Assembly: GCA_032207245.1 (NCBI GenBank)
Contig: CM063500.1
Span: 38,769,987-38,833,986, forward strand
Direction: 5' to 3'
Source: Pardosa pseudoannulata
Taxonomy: Eukaryota > Arthropoda > Arachnida > Araneae > Lycosidae
DNA length: 64,000 bases
The first letter of the stretch is position 1. Each line of letters begins with the position of its first letter. Below are positions 33,758 through 46,016 of the stretch, piece after piece. The translations under genes and the position numbers were made by a program. The notes beneath the pieces are model-generated. The model saw only the letters and a list, made by a program, of their open reading frames with translations. It was not told the DNA's origin and made no database searches.

Positions 33758-35979
33758 AATAGCCGTACTCAACATTTTTGTCAACCGATAAACGCTCCTC
33801 TAGGCAAATGACGACAAACCAAACCACTCTGGCCGACCTGAACATGCCATGAATAAATGCTAAGATCGGGAGACTATTTTTGATGCTTTTTTGTATTCCA
33901 ACAACAGCCACGGAATCGATGGAAGCTACCGATCTATCAACAAATCCAGTTCGTGGATGTTTGCTAACCCGCTTTATAGATCTCTGTCAAGGTAATTCCA
34001 TTAATGTAGGATGTAGCGAAGTGACAAATGCGAAGCCCAAATCTCTGAGCGAAAAAGATCGAAAGCATAACGTGGTGCAATAAATGATAGCCGAACAGAA
34101 AATTTTATCCTGACATTAAATTCTCGAATCCAAATTCGACTTTAAGAAAATTATATCAGTGCAGACACTTCTCTAAACGAGAGAAAACCAACGAATGGTG
34201 TTTCTTTTACAGTCATTAAAATGGCAGATTGCAACCAATCTGGACAGTAATTGCAACAAAATTTGTATAAGCAGCGTGAAAAATATGAATATTGAACGAA
34301 ATTGGCTAAAAAGGAGTCGAAGGTCAAAATATGAACTAAACACATTTACAAGTTTAAATGATTAACAAAAAAAAAAAAAAAGAAAAAAAAATGGTCCTGG
34401 CTCAAAATAATTACAAAAAGATATATTCTTTGATTTCTAGAAACTTTTTTTAATTTATGATTTGGTAAATTTTAGACATTTTGAAATATTTTTTAAAGGG
34501 ATAACACAGAGAACGAAACCCATTGATATCGAATTGGTAGCACACTGATGTTCGGTACCAGAGATAGCGGGTCCTAATCGTACTGATGGTAGGTATGTTC
34601 GGAACCGACTTTAAGCAGTAGGTTTCAGCTATAAGGTGATTTCAAGCAGCAGGGCATATCTCAGCTTATGACAATTCAGGTTTTAAGTTGAAGGGCAGTT
34701 TGTTTGCTTGTTGGCTGTTGTAAACATGAAAATGAATGGGAAGGGCAATATAGTACTTCGTGACGTTGCACGAAATTGCTCTAGTGTGTACCATAAACAG
34801 TAGACCAAGTTCCGACAAAACGAAAATCAAAAAGGTAAAAAGAAATTTAAAAACGTGGCACCGGAAAAAACTTTCAGAAACACTTTTTTTTGCTATGAGG
34901 GAGGAAAATATTTGACGTAATGAACATTGTTCTTGGCCGCTACACGGAGCTTTTAATGCTGGGTATACGGAAGTAAAATGTGAAGTACTGGATTCGATAT
35001 AGTTTCAATAGCTTCGGAATTACGTAAGATTTTTATATCTAAAATTAGAGCGACACCATGAACCGGACTGCATTTTGAGTCTTAGTTCGAACTTGATAGT
35101 TGTAGTAAAAAGACTGAAGATGATTTTTTTCTTAATTTATAAGAATAAAATTTCGACTAACCATTGAAATTGAGTAACATTTTTTTAAAAATTAATAGTA
35201 AATTATTAAAAAGTAAATTTTAAAAAAATACATCTTAATTTTTAAAAATAAAATGGCACTTCCTATCTGCACACCTATATTGTAGAATACAGAGATATTT
35301 CAAATAGCTCCATAAACTAGACATAGCTTTTGAAAAACTGCACACAGATCTAAGTTTGAAAGCAATATATTTTCATTGATTATTATGTCATTTTCATACT
35401 CAGTAAACCAAAGAACTGCCAAACATTGCTTTTTGTTTCATTTTTTTATCAACACGATTCCGAGCATTCACTCTTTATCCCGATATTCCCCCAAGACACC
35501 ACACGCCTCCGAAATTAGTAGAAGATATGAACGAGCAAGCAATATCGTTCATATATCACGATATTATTCCAACAAACCAACGACAATTGAGAGCAGCTGA
35601 ATTTCCAGTCTTGGCACGAGTGCTTAGTGCGATATTATTGAGATATACTACCAAAAACCTGGACCGAGACGTGATAATCTTCAAGAGCAAAATTTCTTCC
35701 TTGTGTTTATATAAGTACGCAGGTAAATACGCGAAGCAGACATCAAGCGAATGTAATAACTTAGACAATTATTTTTAATTTTTGAACCGCTACGGGGAAA
35801 TAGCTTCTCACGACATTTTAACCTTTATATATCAACAAATGCTTGCACGAGAGCTCCTGTAATCCTTATTTTTGTTTTCACTGCTACACTGTACAAACAT
35901 GATCGCTAGTGACTGGTATGTCACGAAAGTGAAATAGATGGGACGATATAAGTCGGCCGTGGATTAGATATGATACCAA
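33758..35979. other. No gene recognised; one diverged SINE
   Basis: 34531-34640 is a degraded family-1 SINE (ATCGAATTGGTAGCAC...; GACTTTAAGCAGTAGGT). Base composition at 33760-34080 and 35400-35970 is less AT-rich than typical intron DNA, yet no frame shows family features. Short open frames there (33880-34083, 35376-35778) were not called. A poly(A)-like run lies at 34365-34390. Confidence 0.5.
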
Positions 35980-36672
35980 ATTCTCCTTCTTGGTGTGCAC
36001 AAATACCTTCAGCGTCACGTTAATATATTAGATCGTTGGTTTGAGAGGTGGAGAATTAAAACTAACCCCTCTAAAACTAAAGCTATTTTCTTTAGTTTTA
36101 ACAGGATTCCACCTCCCCCGATTTTGGTGTGTGGACAGTCGGTTTACTTCGAGAGGGAAGTTAAATATTTAGGAATATTTTTAGACAGTAGGTTAACTTG
36201 GAAAAGTAATACTAACTACACAATTGCAAAATTTTATAAAGCTAGGAAATCTATTGCCCACCTTCTGTACCACAATCAAATGGAAATGGGAAATAAAGTG
36301 TTATTATATAAGATGGTGCTTAGACCCATTCTCCTCTACGCAGCCCCGGTCTGGGGTTCGGCTTCCAACACTCAGATCCAGAGACTGCAAACTATTCAAA
36401 ATAAAACCCTTAGAATGATAATCAAAGCTCACAGGTATGTCAGAAATGACATTATTCATAACACTCTTAATATCGAACCCATTCGGGACTTCATAGCAAA
36501 GCTATCCAATAACTTCTTTAATAATCTGAACAATATAAATAATGAAGAAATTTTCAACCTCCCCGATTATGATCCTGTAGAAAATCGGCGCAGGCCGAGA
36601 GCCACCACTTTATTATCAGGCATTCGCCCTCAGGTTTAAAATGCCAATATATTTATGAAAAAAAAAAAAAAT
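35980..36672 (+). mobile_element. jockey-like non-LTR retrotransposon, 5'-truncated, reverse transcriptase end
   Basis: An open frame of 214 codons (35995-36639) matches the C-terminal thumb part of jockey-clade reverse transcriptases: WRIKTNPSKTKAIFF, VKYLGIFLDSRLTWK, LRPILLYAAPVWGSAS, IQRLQTIQNKTLR. An A run follows at 36659-36672. The upstream catalytic region is missing, as expected after incomplete reverse transcription. 36673-37100, with AGGGCCCTCGGCCC near 37070, may be its 3' UTR or that of a related element. Confidence 0.85.
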
Positions 36673-36812
36673 CCTCTGAAACTCTCTTATTTGATTTATG
36701 TAATTTATTGTATATCAACCAATCTCTTGTTTCTAATCTTGTCTTATACTATGTTATTTAACTGATTTTGTATTGTACTCACCCTTTGTAAAGAGAATAT
36801 TCAGAGTGGAAG

Positions 36813-36876
36813 AAAAAAAAATATGGACAATGTTTATATCCAGTATTGGATATAAACATTGTCCATATTTTTTTTT
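36813..36876. repeat. Perfect inverted repeat, 29-bp arms
   Basis: Arms 36813-36841 and 36848-36876 are perfectly complementary around a 6-base loop (AGTATT). They contain TATGGACAATGTTTATATCC and its complement. Confidence 0.95.
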
Positions 36877-36900
36877 GCTATTGCTATATAGCAATAGCAA
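36875..36900. repeat. Perfect 26-bp palindrome
   Basis: TTGCTATTGCTAT followed directly by its reverse complement, abutting the 29-bp-arm inverted repeat. Confidence 0.95.
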
Positions 36901-37099
36901 TGTTTATATAATTGTATATCTTGTTTACTTTTATTTTGCGCTGTGTTGTCTATGTTCTTTTCTCTTTTCCTTCCCCTCTCCTCTTTCCTTTTCTATATAT
37001 ATTATCCAAATATCAGCCAAAGGATTAGTTGTAATGTTGATCACATATATATGTCCAGTACTGGGGATAAAGGGCCCTCGGCCCTAGGCTCCCCAAAAT

Positions 37100-37274
37100 G
37101 TTCTTTCCAGTGTCCTTCTTGGTGATTCCTGATGTCATAGCGCCCTTAATCACCGCCCATGTGATCACCGGCGTGATTCATAACGATCTGGAAAACAATA
37201 ACACGTGTTTTCAATGTAGCACTTGCTACTTTCAGTAAATTGAGTAGTTTAAAAAGCAAAAATCTTAGTTAATA
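37100..37274 (+). promoter_or_regulatory. Probable promoter and 5' UTR of EEF2KMT
   Basis: A short stretch of higher GC content lies directly before the first ATG and after the end of a retrotransposon-derived region. It holds a CRE-like TGATGTCA near 37130, a near-palindrome ATCACCGGCGTGAT around 37156-37169, and an E-box CACGTG near 37203. These are sequence matches only. The compact size suggests a TATA-less promoter. Confidence 0.35.
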
Positions 37275-40200
37275 ATGAAAAATGAGTTAAAGTTTCTCGA
37301 GAAGTTTTATGCATCAGTCGTTAACGATAAAGCTTTACTTAAATCATGTTTGCAAAAAAAAGTAAGTATTATTTGTTTTGTTTTATATTAAGAGAACGTG
37401 TGGATAATAACATTAGATGATAGTTGAAATTTTAACTAGATATGTATACACTTTTCTAGTTAGCAGAAATATAGTGTTTCAAATGTAGGGATGGAATAAA
37501 GTTTTTTACTCCTTAAAATAATTAAGTAGAGTCTGAAATGAGCTCAAAACAATTGCATGACTTAAAAACTTAATGAATTTTTTTTATGATTTTACATGTT
37601 TATGATGCTTTTTTTATGCTACTACTGTAATCTAAACAGTAAACTGTACATAAAGTTCAAATTCAGTGACTCTAAACTTAATTAAAAAAAAATTAAAACT
37701 GTTTTAATTGCATCTTAAAACATTAAATCTTGAAACAGTTGGCTAAAAGAATACTGTATCACTGTTCAAACTATAATTATAGCAATGAGATAATCAATGG
37801 ATAAATTTGAATAGTTATACCTTAATTAAAGTTGTAGAATGTAATTTGTATTATTGTTATGTATGAAAAGGGCCCTGGAGGAGAATGATATTATACTTAC
37901 TATAGGTCATATCTCTAGATTTTAAAGCATACCTTTCATAATGACAAAAAGTCAGTACATTATTTTGGTAGAATTACATTACCATTTTTTAATAATTAAT
38001 AATTTAATAAGTCTTGAATGAAACTTTTGTGCTAGTTGACTATCTTTTGTTGGATCATGTTGTTGAGAAATTAAAATATAGATATTTAAGGTATAATTTG
38101 AACCCAAGCTATTGTGATTAGGATTTCTGTCTATAAGTATCCATAGTTTAAGTTGTGACCTAATGCAATTCACGTGACAACTGTTGGGAGGTTAAACTGA
38201 TTATAGAAACTTAGAATATGTGTTACTTTACAATGTAGTTGCTTTTTGTGTCTATACATCTAAATAAAATTTGAATTAAATAAGAATTTCAGTTTTAATG
38301 GTAAAGACAGTATAAATCATAAATATTTCTGTACTTTTGCAAACGTTCAAACAGATGTATTGTAGTCCCTTTAGGCAACTGTTTACTTGGCAACAAAATG
38401 GTTACTATTGCTGTAACCTCATGATTTTTGTTTTTAGAAAAGTGATAAAAATCCTATTTTGAGTTGATATTAGTTTGACATTGAAAATATGGATGTTCAT
38501 TTTCCACAAGCCATCTTTAAAGGGTTCAAATATAATTTTGTACTACTGAAGAACAGGATGCCCCTTCCTATTTTTGGCGATTTTTAAATTCTGCCAACTG
38601 CATCAACCCTTTCGCATGAAGTAACCTGAAGGCTGTGTTATGAGCAGGAGCAGATTTTTGACAGAAAAAAGTAGCTATACTTGTAGTAAGCCATGGAATA
38701 TGAAAAATATAATAATAGTGCAATTAATGCCAACAAAAGGGGGAAATTTATAGTTAAGTTGTACTTGAATTCTTATTAATTTTGTTTATCCATATATTAC
38801 TTGTGAATATTTAATGTAATTAAGGATGATAATTTTGAAACAATAAAATACTTTTTTCTTTTTTTTTTCAGATTCGTAAAATAATTCCTGATTTTTAGAA
38901 AGAAAACAATTAAAAATTTCATTTTATATGATATAAAATCAATAATAAATAATAAAAAAATATCTCGCAGATATAGCTAAAATTTTTAAAAAACATTAAA
39001 AGATTAGTACTTAAAATTTTAAAGATTCATTTGGAATTTATAGTATTGAACATTTTTTTGTACCAAGGCCCTCCTTAACCCCCCTGTGAATGTTGTAACA
39101 ATTAATATATTAACTTTATTTTCAATTTCATAATATTTTATATTGTATCAATAAGCAAAATAAACTAAAACACATTAGCTAGAGAAAACAATACTGAATT
39201 CCACCCTCGGTCATAAAAATAAAACACCAAACCTTCCGACTCTTGCAAAAGAGTTATGGAAAGAACGTAAAATATCACTTAAAAAAAAAAAAAAAATACA
39301 TACCTGTTCATCATAGTAAAATTATAATTTTAATTTCAAAATAAATAAATAAATTACTCAATAGATAAAATAAACTCAGATTAATAAGAATATTAAATGC
39401 AAATGCTTTTTACAATTTTAAATTTAAGATTTATAGTATTTAAATTTTATCAACCATTGACCCCTCCCCCCTTCCCAGAAATGTAGGTACAATTAATATA
39501 TAATTATAGTTTTAGACTTGAATAGCTCAGACAGAAATTTCAACTTATGAAACATGAGAAAGCACTTTAAAAGAATTATAAGTACACACTTAACCGGAAA
39601 CCCATTACAAAATAATAATTCAATTTTATATATAATTAATCCATCCAAATCATAAAAATAATTAGACAAAATCAGCTACTGGAGTATGGTACCTTAAAAC
39701 AGCAAGAAACAATATCCTAATGGATATGATAGAATACGGGTTTTACTGGTTTGAATTTTCGGTGAAATCACTGCTGACCACCCAACCAATTAATTTAATT
39801 TCGCAATTTTATAACCCATTGAGAATCAGGTGCATTTCATACTTTATTAAATGGTTGCATAAAAAGAGCCTGCTCTGGAATTAACAAAAATTTAAAAATG
39901 ACATGGCGAAGAGGGGAGTAAATAGTACGGGTTGCCATACTTGGCGCTTTATCGCTCATTTGGCAGGGGCACCCACATGTTCAGTCAAGCCATATTTTTT
40001 AATAACTATTAGGCATTACATTTATCCTTTTTTTTATATGTCTGTATGCCCATTATGCATTCCAATTTGAGTGGATCAATTGTGGTGAAATTTTGCATGA
40101 ATATTCACATAGATATTGAGCTGAACGATGGCCGAATGGTAGAGCGCTGCTCTTCGGAACTGGAGTTCGTGAGTTCAAATCCCGCTGATGGCATGGATGT

Positions 40201-43200
40201 TCGTAGCCATTTGGAATCGGCTTTAAACCGTAGATCCCTGTCTCATTAGCCCTCGTGTGCAAAACAGTAGACCGTAGCGCTCCAAACCAAACCAAACCAC
40301 ATAGATATTGGAAAGATCTTACATTAAATTGATCCAAGTCCTTGTAAAGATATAATGCTCTTTTGGCCTCTATTAGGGCAAGAGAGGGATAGTAGATAGT
40401 ATGTCATCATTATATAAAATTATATTTTGTTGTAATGCTTAATGAATTGCATCTATGGATATGGAACCTTAACAACATGTTATTTGTATTAGCTTTCCTC
40501 TCATTTTATAAACTTTTGTCTGTTTGCTGTATATATACTTTATTGTTGGAATAGAAAAATGACTCATTATAGATTGCAGCTGAAAAAAAATTGGAACTGA
40601 GGCAATAGCCACACTGCTTCCGGCCGCCATGTTTTTTTTTCTTGGCGATCTTAGCAAAAACCCATTTTCAAAAAGTCGCCAAGTAAAATGGCAAAAAAAA
40701 AAAAAAAAAAAAGAGCCCAAAATGGCATTTTTTGAAAGGTCACAAAATAATAACATGGACTGCATCACATGGCAAAATAATAAAAAAACTCACATATCAT
40801 AAATTTTACAGATTGTAACTACTGAAACATGTATATAATCCCACAAAATGAAAATTTTTTTAAAAACGGTTGAAATTTAACAATTTTAACACACAAGAAA
40901 TGATAAAATTCTGTAAAATAATTTTTAAATTTTTGAGTGTGGGGGGAGGACCCTCCTTATGTATCAATGTATTAGGTAGCAATTCACTTAAGACCACAAT
41001 CCCAAATGAATACTAATGTTCCTAAATTTTCTGTAACCTGTTGTTTCTCTCTGGGTTTGTTTTTTCCTTTTTTAAGTGATTTAGTATATCTATAGTACTT
41101 CACTTATAAAGTGTTTAAATACTTTTCTAACTTTTGCAAAAAATCACTAAAAAATATTTAAGTTTTGTCTTTCCTCCTTCAACATTTTCAATTAACCTAA
41201 CAATATACATTACTATACAGTACAAGGGAAAGTCAAGTGGCATTGAGGTAGCGCTTCACACTCCCACGACACAGGCCTGAGGTTCGATCCTCAGACTGGG
41301 CAAGGTTGACTCAGCCTTTCATGCCTTCAGTGGATAGACAAACTGAGTATCAAGCATGTTTGAGAACTAAACACTGGGGGTTCCTCATAAGGTTGACCAC
41401 CTAACCGGAACATATGCTTCATACCCCAGGGCCCTTGGTCTCAGAAACAGAGATTGGCACCACAGGCCCTGGCCCCCTAGAGGCTGTTGTGCCGAGGAGT
41501 TAATTTTTTTATACACTACAAGGATTATCGTTTTATTAGTTAATACAGTTGAAAATAGTAAATTCTGGACTGGAACCTTTTTGTACTTATAATTTAAATA
41601 TTTCTTTGTCCTTTACAAAACTATAACAATATGATTAAAGTAAGACAAAGACTTGTTTATTTTCATGTTGTTTGCAAATATACTGCACATTTGTAGAATT
41701 ACTTTTTATATACACAGTTAACACTTCATTATCATTATACACTTTAAGATATTTATGAAATTAAAAGATACCATAAAGTGTAAAATATTTATTGAATATT
41801 ATATAACTAATATGTAAACTTTCATGTGTATCAATATCACTGTTGTACTTCACCCCCTATTTATGCCTCTGCAGTGTATCTCTTTGCCTTTTCTTGTGTG
41901 TTTGTATATGTTTGTTGCCTTTAAACTAATAAATCAAGTTTATGTATAGGAAGCAAAACAATAACTGTTTGAGTTTAAAAAATGTGCATTTATTTTACTT
42001 TTATATGAAAATTTTGAAGTATTTATTATTGTATTTAGTTTTAGTAGTCATTCTAATTGTCTTTTCTATTGGCTACTAATACATTAAAGATGATTACAAT
42101 TATGAGCAATTGTCTTAGTTATTTATTTGTCCTGTTAAGAATAAATCTACAGGGTTAAAAGAAATATATTCTCCCCTTCTGAGGACTATAGAATATGTTC
42201 TTTTGGTCCAAATGAGATACAATTGGAATTGCAGATAATTCAAATTATGTGCTAGACTAGATTACTTTTATATGAAAATTTTGAAGTATTTATTATTGTA
42301 TTTAGTTTTAGTAGTCATTCTAATTGTCTTTTCTATTGGCTACTAATACATTAAAGATGATTACAATTATGAGCAATTGTCTTAGTTATTTATTTGTCCT
42401 GTTAAGAATAAATCTACAGGGTTAAAAGAAATATGTTCTCCCCTTCTGAGGACTCTAGAATGTGTTCTTTTGGTCCAAATGAGATACAATTGGAATTGCA
42501 GATAATTCAAATTATGTGCTAGACATTTATTACATACAAACTTTTTTACTACAAAAATCTGCCTATAGGTGGCACTGTAACAAATATGGTATTTATTTAG
42601 TTTCCTTCAATCGAACATTAGTTTCTTGTCTGTGCATCATGCCTCCATTTCAAGAAAAAGCACTACAGGTAAAACTTTTACCAAAACCAGTAGAACTGTA
42701 TTGCATCTGTTAAAGAATTCCGTCATATAAAGTGGGTACTTAGACTCGCAGGCAGCCATACAGGCTATTGGCTCCGCTGAAGCTCCTATCTCTGCTGAGG
42801 TCCTACAATGCCAAGAATTGATGTGTTGTATTAGTCGAAAAGACAAATATATCAAGTTACAATGGATCCCCAGCCATTGCAGCATTTATGGGAATGATCA
42901 GGCTGATCTTCTCGCACAAAAAGGTGCAACAAAGGCACAGCTAACAAATGCTTCTGGACTGTCTTATCACTCAAAAAATCTCTTTTGGAAACAAGCTTTG
43001 AATATGAAATTCAATCCCAAATGCAAGATCGTGTTAAACTGAAGACCTGGAGTGCCGAAGACCTCGCCAACATTCCCGATCGTCCTCGACATGAGGCAGT
43101 GGCGTTGTTCTGGTTAGTGACAGGACATGACTGCCTAAGTGAACATCTCCACAGAATTGGCATTTTTGACTTCTCTCTTTGTTCTTTATGTAACCTTGGA

Positions 43201-45964
43201 GAACCTTTAAATAGAGGTCATCTGCATTGATGTGGGGCGCTTCGCGGTTCTTCCGACTCCGAGACTACCCTGTATTGTAGAGCCAGAGAACGCCTGAGAC
43301 AATGATTCAGTCAATGTTACTTTTATTACTTGTACAGTTGTTCCACAATTGTTATTTTTATAATTGTAACCTGTCTTGCCATTAGAAATAAAAAAATTTA
43401 AAGTGGGTGTGAATAGGTTAAATGTCTGTATGCACGTTAAGCAAGATGATCATTTGCCAGATACCACCCCTTGTGACTTTTGGTTGTGGAGCTTCCTGCA
43501 GGACAATATCTACCATCAAATGCCAGCATCTGTGTCAGATCTGAGGGACATCATTCAGGGCTATGTTCTTGATATTCTGGCAGACTCATTCTGGTTAGCT
43601 ACGGAAAATATGGTTTTGTGATTACAGCATATTGTTGAACATGAAGGGGGATATATTAAGCACTTTTAATGCTACATTTTAATATTATTTAGCATTTATA
43701 AAGTATATGAAATGTGCTTATATGTATCACAATGCCACCTATAGGCAGATTTTTGTACTAAAAGATTTTATGTAATAAATGTCAAGCACATCATTTAAAT
43801 TATCTCTAGTTCCAATTGTATATCATTTGGACCAATAGAATGTATTCTAGAGTCATCTGAAGTGGGCAACTTATTTCATGATAACCCTGTACTTGAGGAA
43901 ATTTTGTTTATATTTATAAAAGAGCTTTTTTTAAAAAAAGAAAAAAAAATTCACAGTATTTAATTTGATTTTTGTAGGAACTTACACCTTTATCTATAGA
44001 TGTTCAGGAAAAAATTCTTGATATTACTATACGAAATCCAGTTGTATTGAAATATCCACCACCAATAACTTTCCAGATATTTTTTCTTCGGACTATTTTA
44101 GATGTAGTAAGTATACTATAAAATTTTTTCTATAAATAATTGTTAGTAATTGTCATGATTAGAGGTAGCCAAACAGCATCCGGTTTGTGTTAATTTTTGT
44201 CCTATGGTAAAATTCATAAAATGTGGAATTAAAACAGATGTCATACTAACTTCATTATGACATTAATATTTTTCAATTGTTTTATTGATCATTAAGGTTG
44301 TAATTATTTATATAGTTTTGAATTCTTATCTGTTCTATTACTAATTTATTAACATCAAAAAAATTTATTCTAATAGATTGTAAACTAATTTCTATATGAA
44401 TCAGACTTCAACATCCTTTTAATATGATTCTAAAGCAGACTCCATTCTCTGTTTTATCTATATTTTTTAATTGTAAAACCTGTTTTTTAATTTAAAATTT
44501 TCAAAAGTTAATTATTCATTAAGTTTTCAAAATCTAGTTTTTGTTTGAGGTTAATTTGCTAAGAATTTTCACCTATAGGTATCTGAATTCTTTTTTTCAT
44601 GGATATGTGAAGGGGTTCAATTTATATGAAATTAGTTTAATATAAGATACCAGATATCTGGAGGATATCTTTTTAAATTTAAAAAACATATTAAACTTCT
44701 TGAAAATTTGTAAATATTCAAATCTTTAAAGAAAAAATAAAAATTTGTTTTTAAATCATGGCATTAAAAATGCTCTGTATTCAAAACAATGAGTACATTC
44801 AAGTATTCAAGTATACTCATGGTTTTAAACAAAGAATACTTTAAAAAATAACTTTTACTTAATATTTTTTTATGGTCATCTTAACCAAAGATGCTTTTAC
44901 TTCAATGACTGTTTCAATTGCTTAGTTCTTTACATGATAGCAACAAGACTATTTGGTTGCAAACTTCAATATTCATGTCTATGTAAAACTAGACTTCTTA
45001 ATCTTCTTCATTAATCCATAAAAGTATGTTTTAGTTTGTTTGAAATCTAGCTTTACCGAATGATGACCAAATGGAGATTCATGGGTACTGCTCTTCAATA
45101 TCAATATTTGTGGGTTCAAATCCCACTGTTGATATGAATGTGTATAGACATTTGTAATAAGTTTTTGGTCACATTATTCCCTGTATTGCAAAAAAAGCAG
45201 AATATAGCACTCCAAACCAAATAGTTGAATCTGGCTTTACAATTTTTATGAAATATTATAAAAACATTACTGCAAGTTTCCAATTAAATTTTTTTTTTCT
45301 AATTTAAAATAGATAAAAGGCATGGTATCCTCTTTATATATAGAAGAGTATTTGTACTCTAGAAAAACCCTGGAATGCCAGGATTTTGCATTATCTGTGG
45401 GTTTCCACAGAAGTAAGAAATTATTACCCTTAATACTTTCTGTTTACTTTGAAAATAAATCCAAAGAACAAACTTTGAAAGTACACTATTTCAGGGTACT
45501 CAATGTCAAAGGTCATTTATGATTTTGATATTTAGAAATGCTTAGGGATAAAAGTTATAGTCTGTGAGACCAACGTTACAGCAGTTTAAGGTTAAAATAT
45601 AAAAGAGATGTAATTCTACATTGAACATAAATTAAAGTAGGGCAGTGATTAAAAGAGTAGATTTATCAGATTTGTTAACAAAAGAAATTGAATGCTCATC
45701 TTTATTTAAAGAAGTAGCTCTGGTAATTAAGAAAAAAAAGGAAAGAAATCTGATTCTATTCAATATTTTCATATTAAAATCTAATATTTTTATGTGGTTT
45801 TGTATCTTTAAATGATTTTTTTAAGTTTTATTATTTTTATAGACATAAGTCAACTCAATTCCAATCCCCTGACTCATCTGAAATGTTATTCATTAATACT
45901 TGTTTTTGTATCCCTCTTGAAGTCTGTAAAATTTTTCTGGGATTTTCTTTGGTTCCACAAATGC

Positions 45965-46016
<52 letters not shown>

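Larger units (their letters stand above)
42417..43889 (+). mobile_element. mariner-like element with long (about 165-bp) inverted terminal repeats
   Basis: The left end CAGGGTTA (42417) and right end TAACCCTG (43889) are both bordered by TA. The left arm 42417-42578 and right arm 43730-43889 are inverted copies, with matching blocks such as GGTCCAAATGA, ACAAAAATCTGCCTATAGGT and ACATTTATTACAT. The 3' part of a transposase lies at 43376-43660. A non-LTR RNase H fragment occupies 42735-43300. Confidence 0.8.
37362..43977 (+). other. Intron 1 of EEF2KMT
   Basis: 6.6 kb intron holding a deleted Merlin relative, a family-1 SINE, a family-2 SINE, a 267-bp tandem duplication and a mariner-like element with a nested RNase H fragment (all listed separately). 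37362-38539, 40311-41214 and 41524-41994 show nothing recognisable. Confidence 0.8.

Noticed and set aside
36773..37125. Frames of 104 and 60 codons
   Set aside because: They cross the palindromes and a T-rich retrotransposon 3' region; low-complexity hydrophobic translation.
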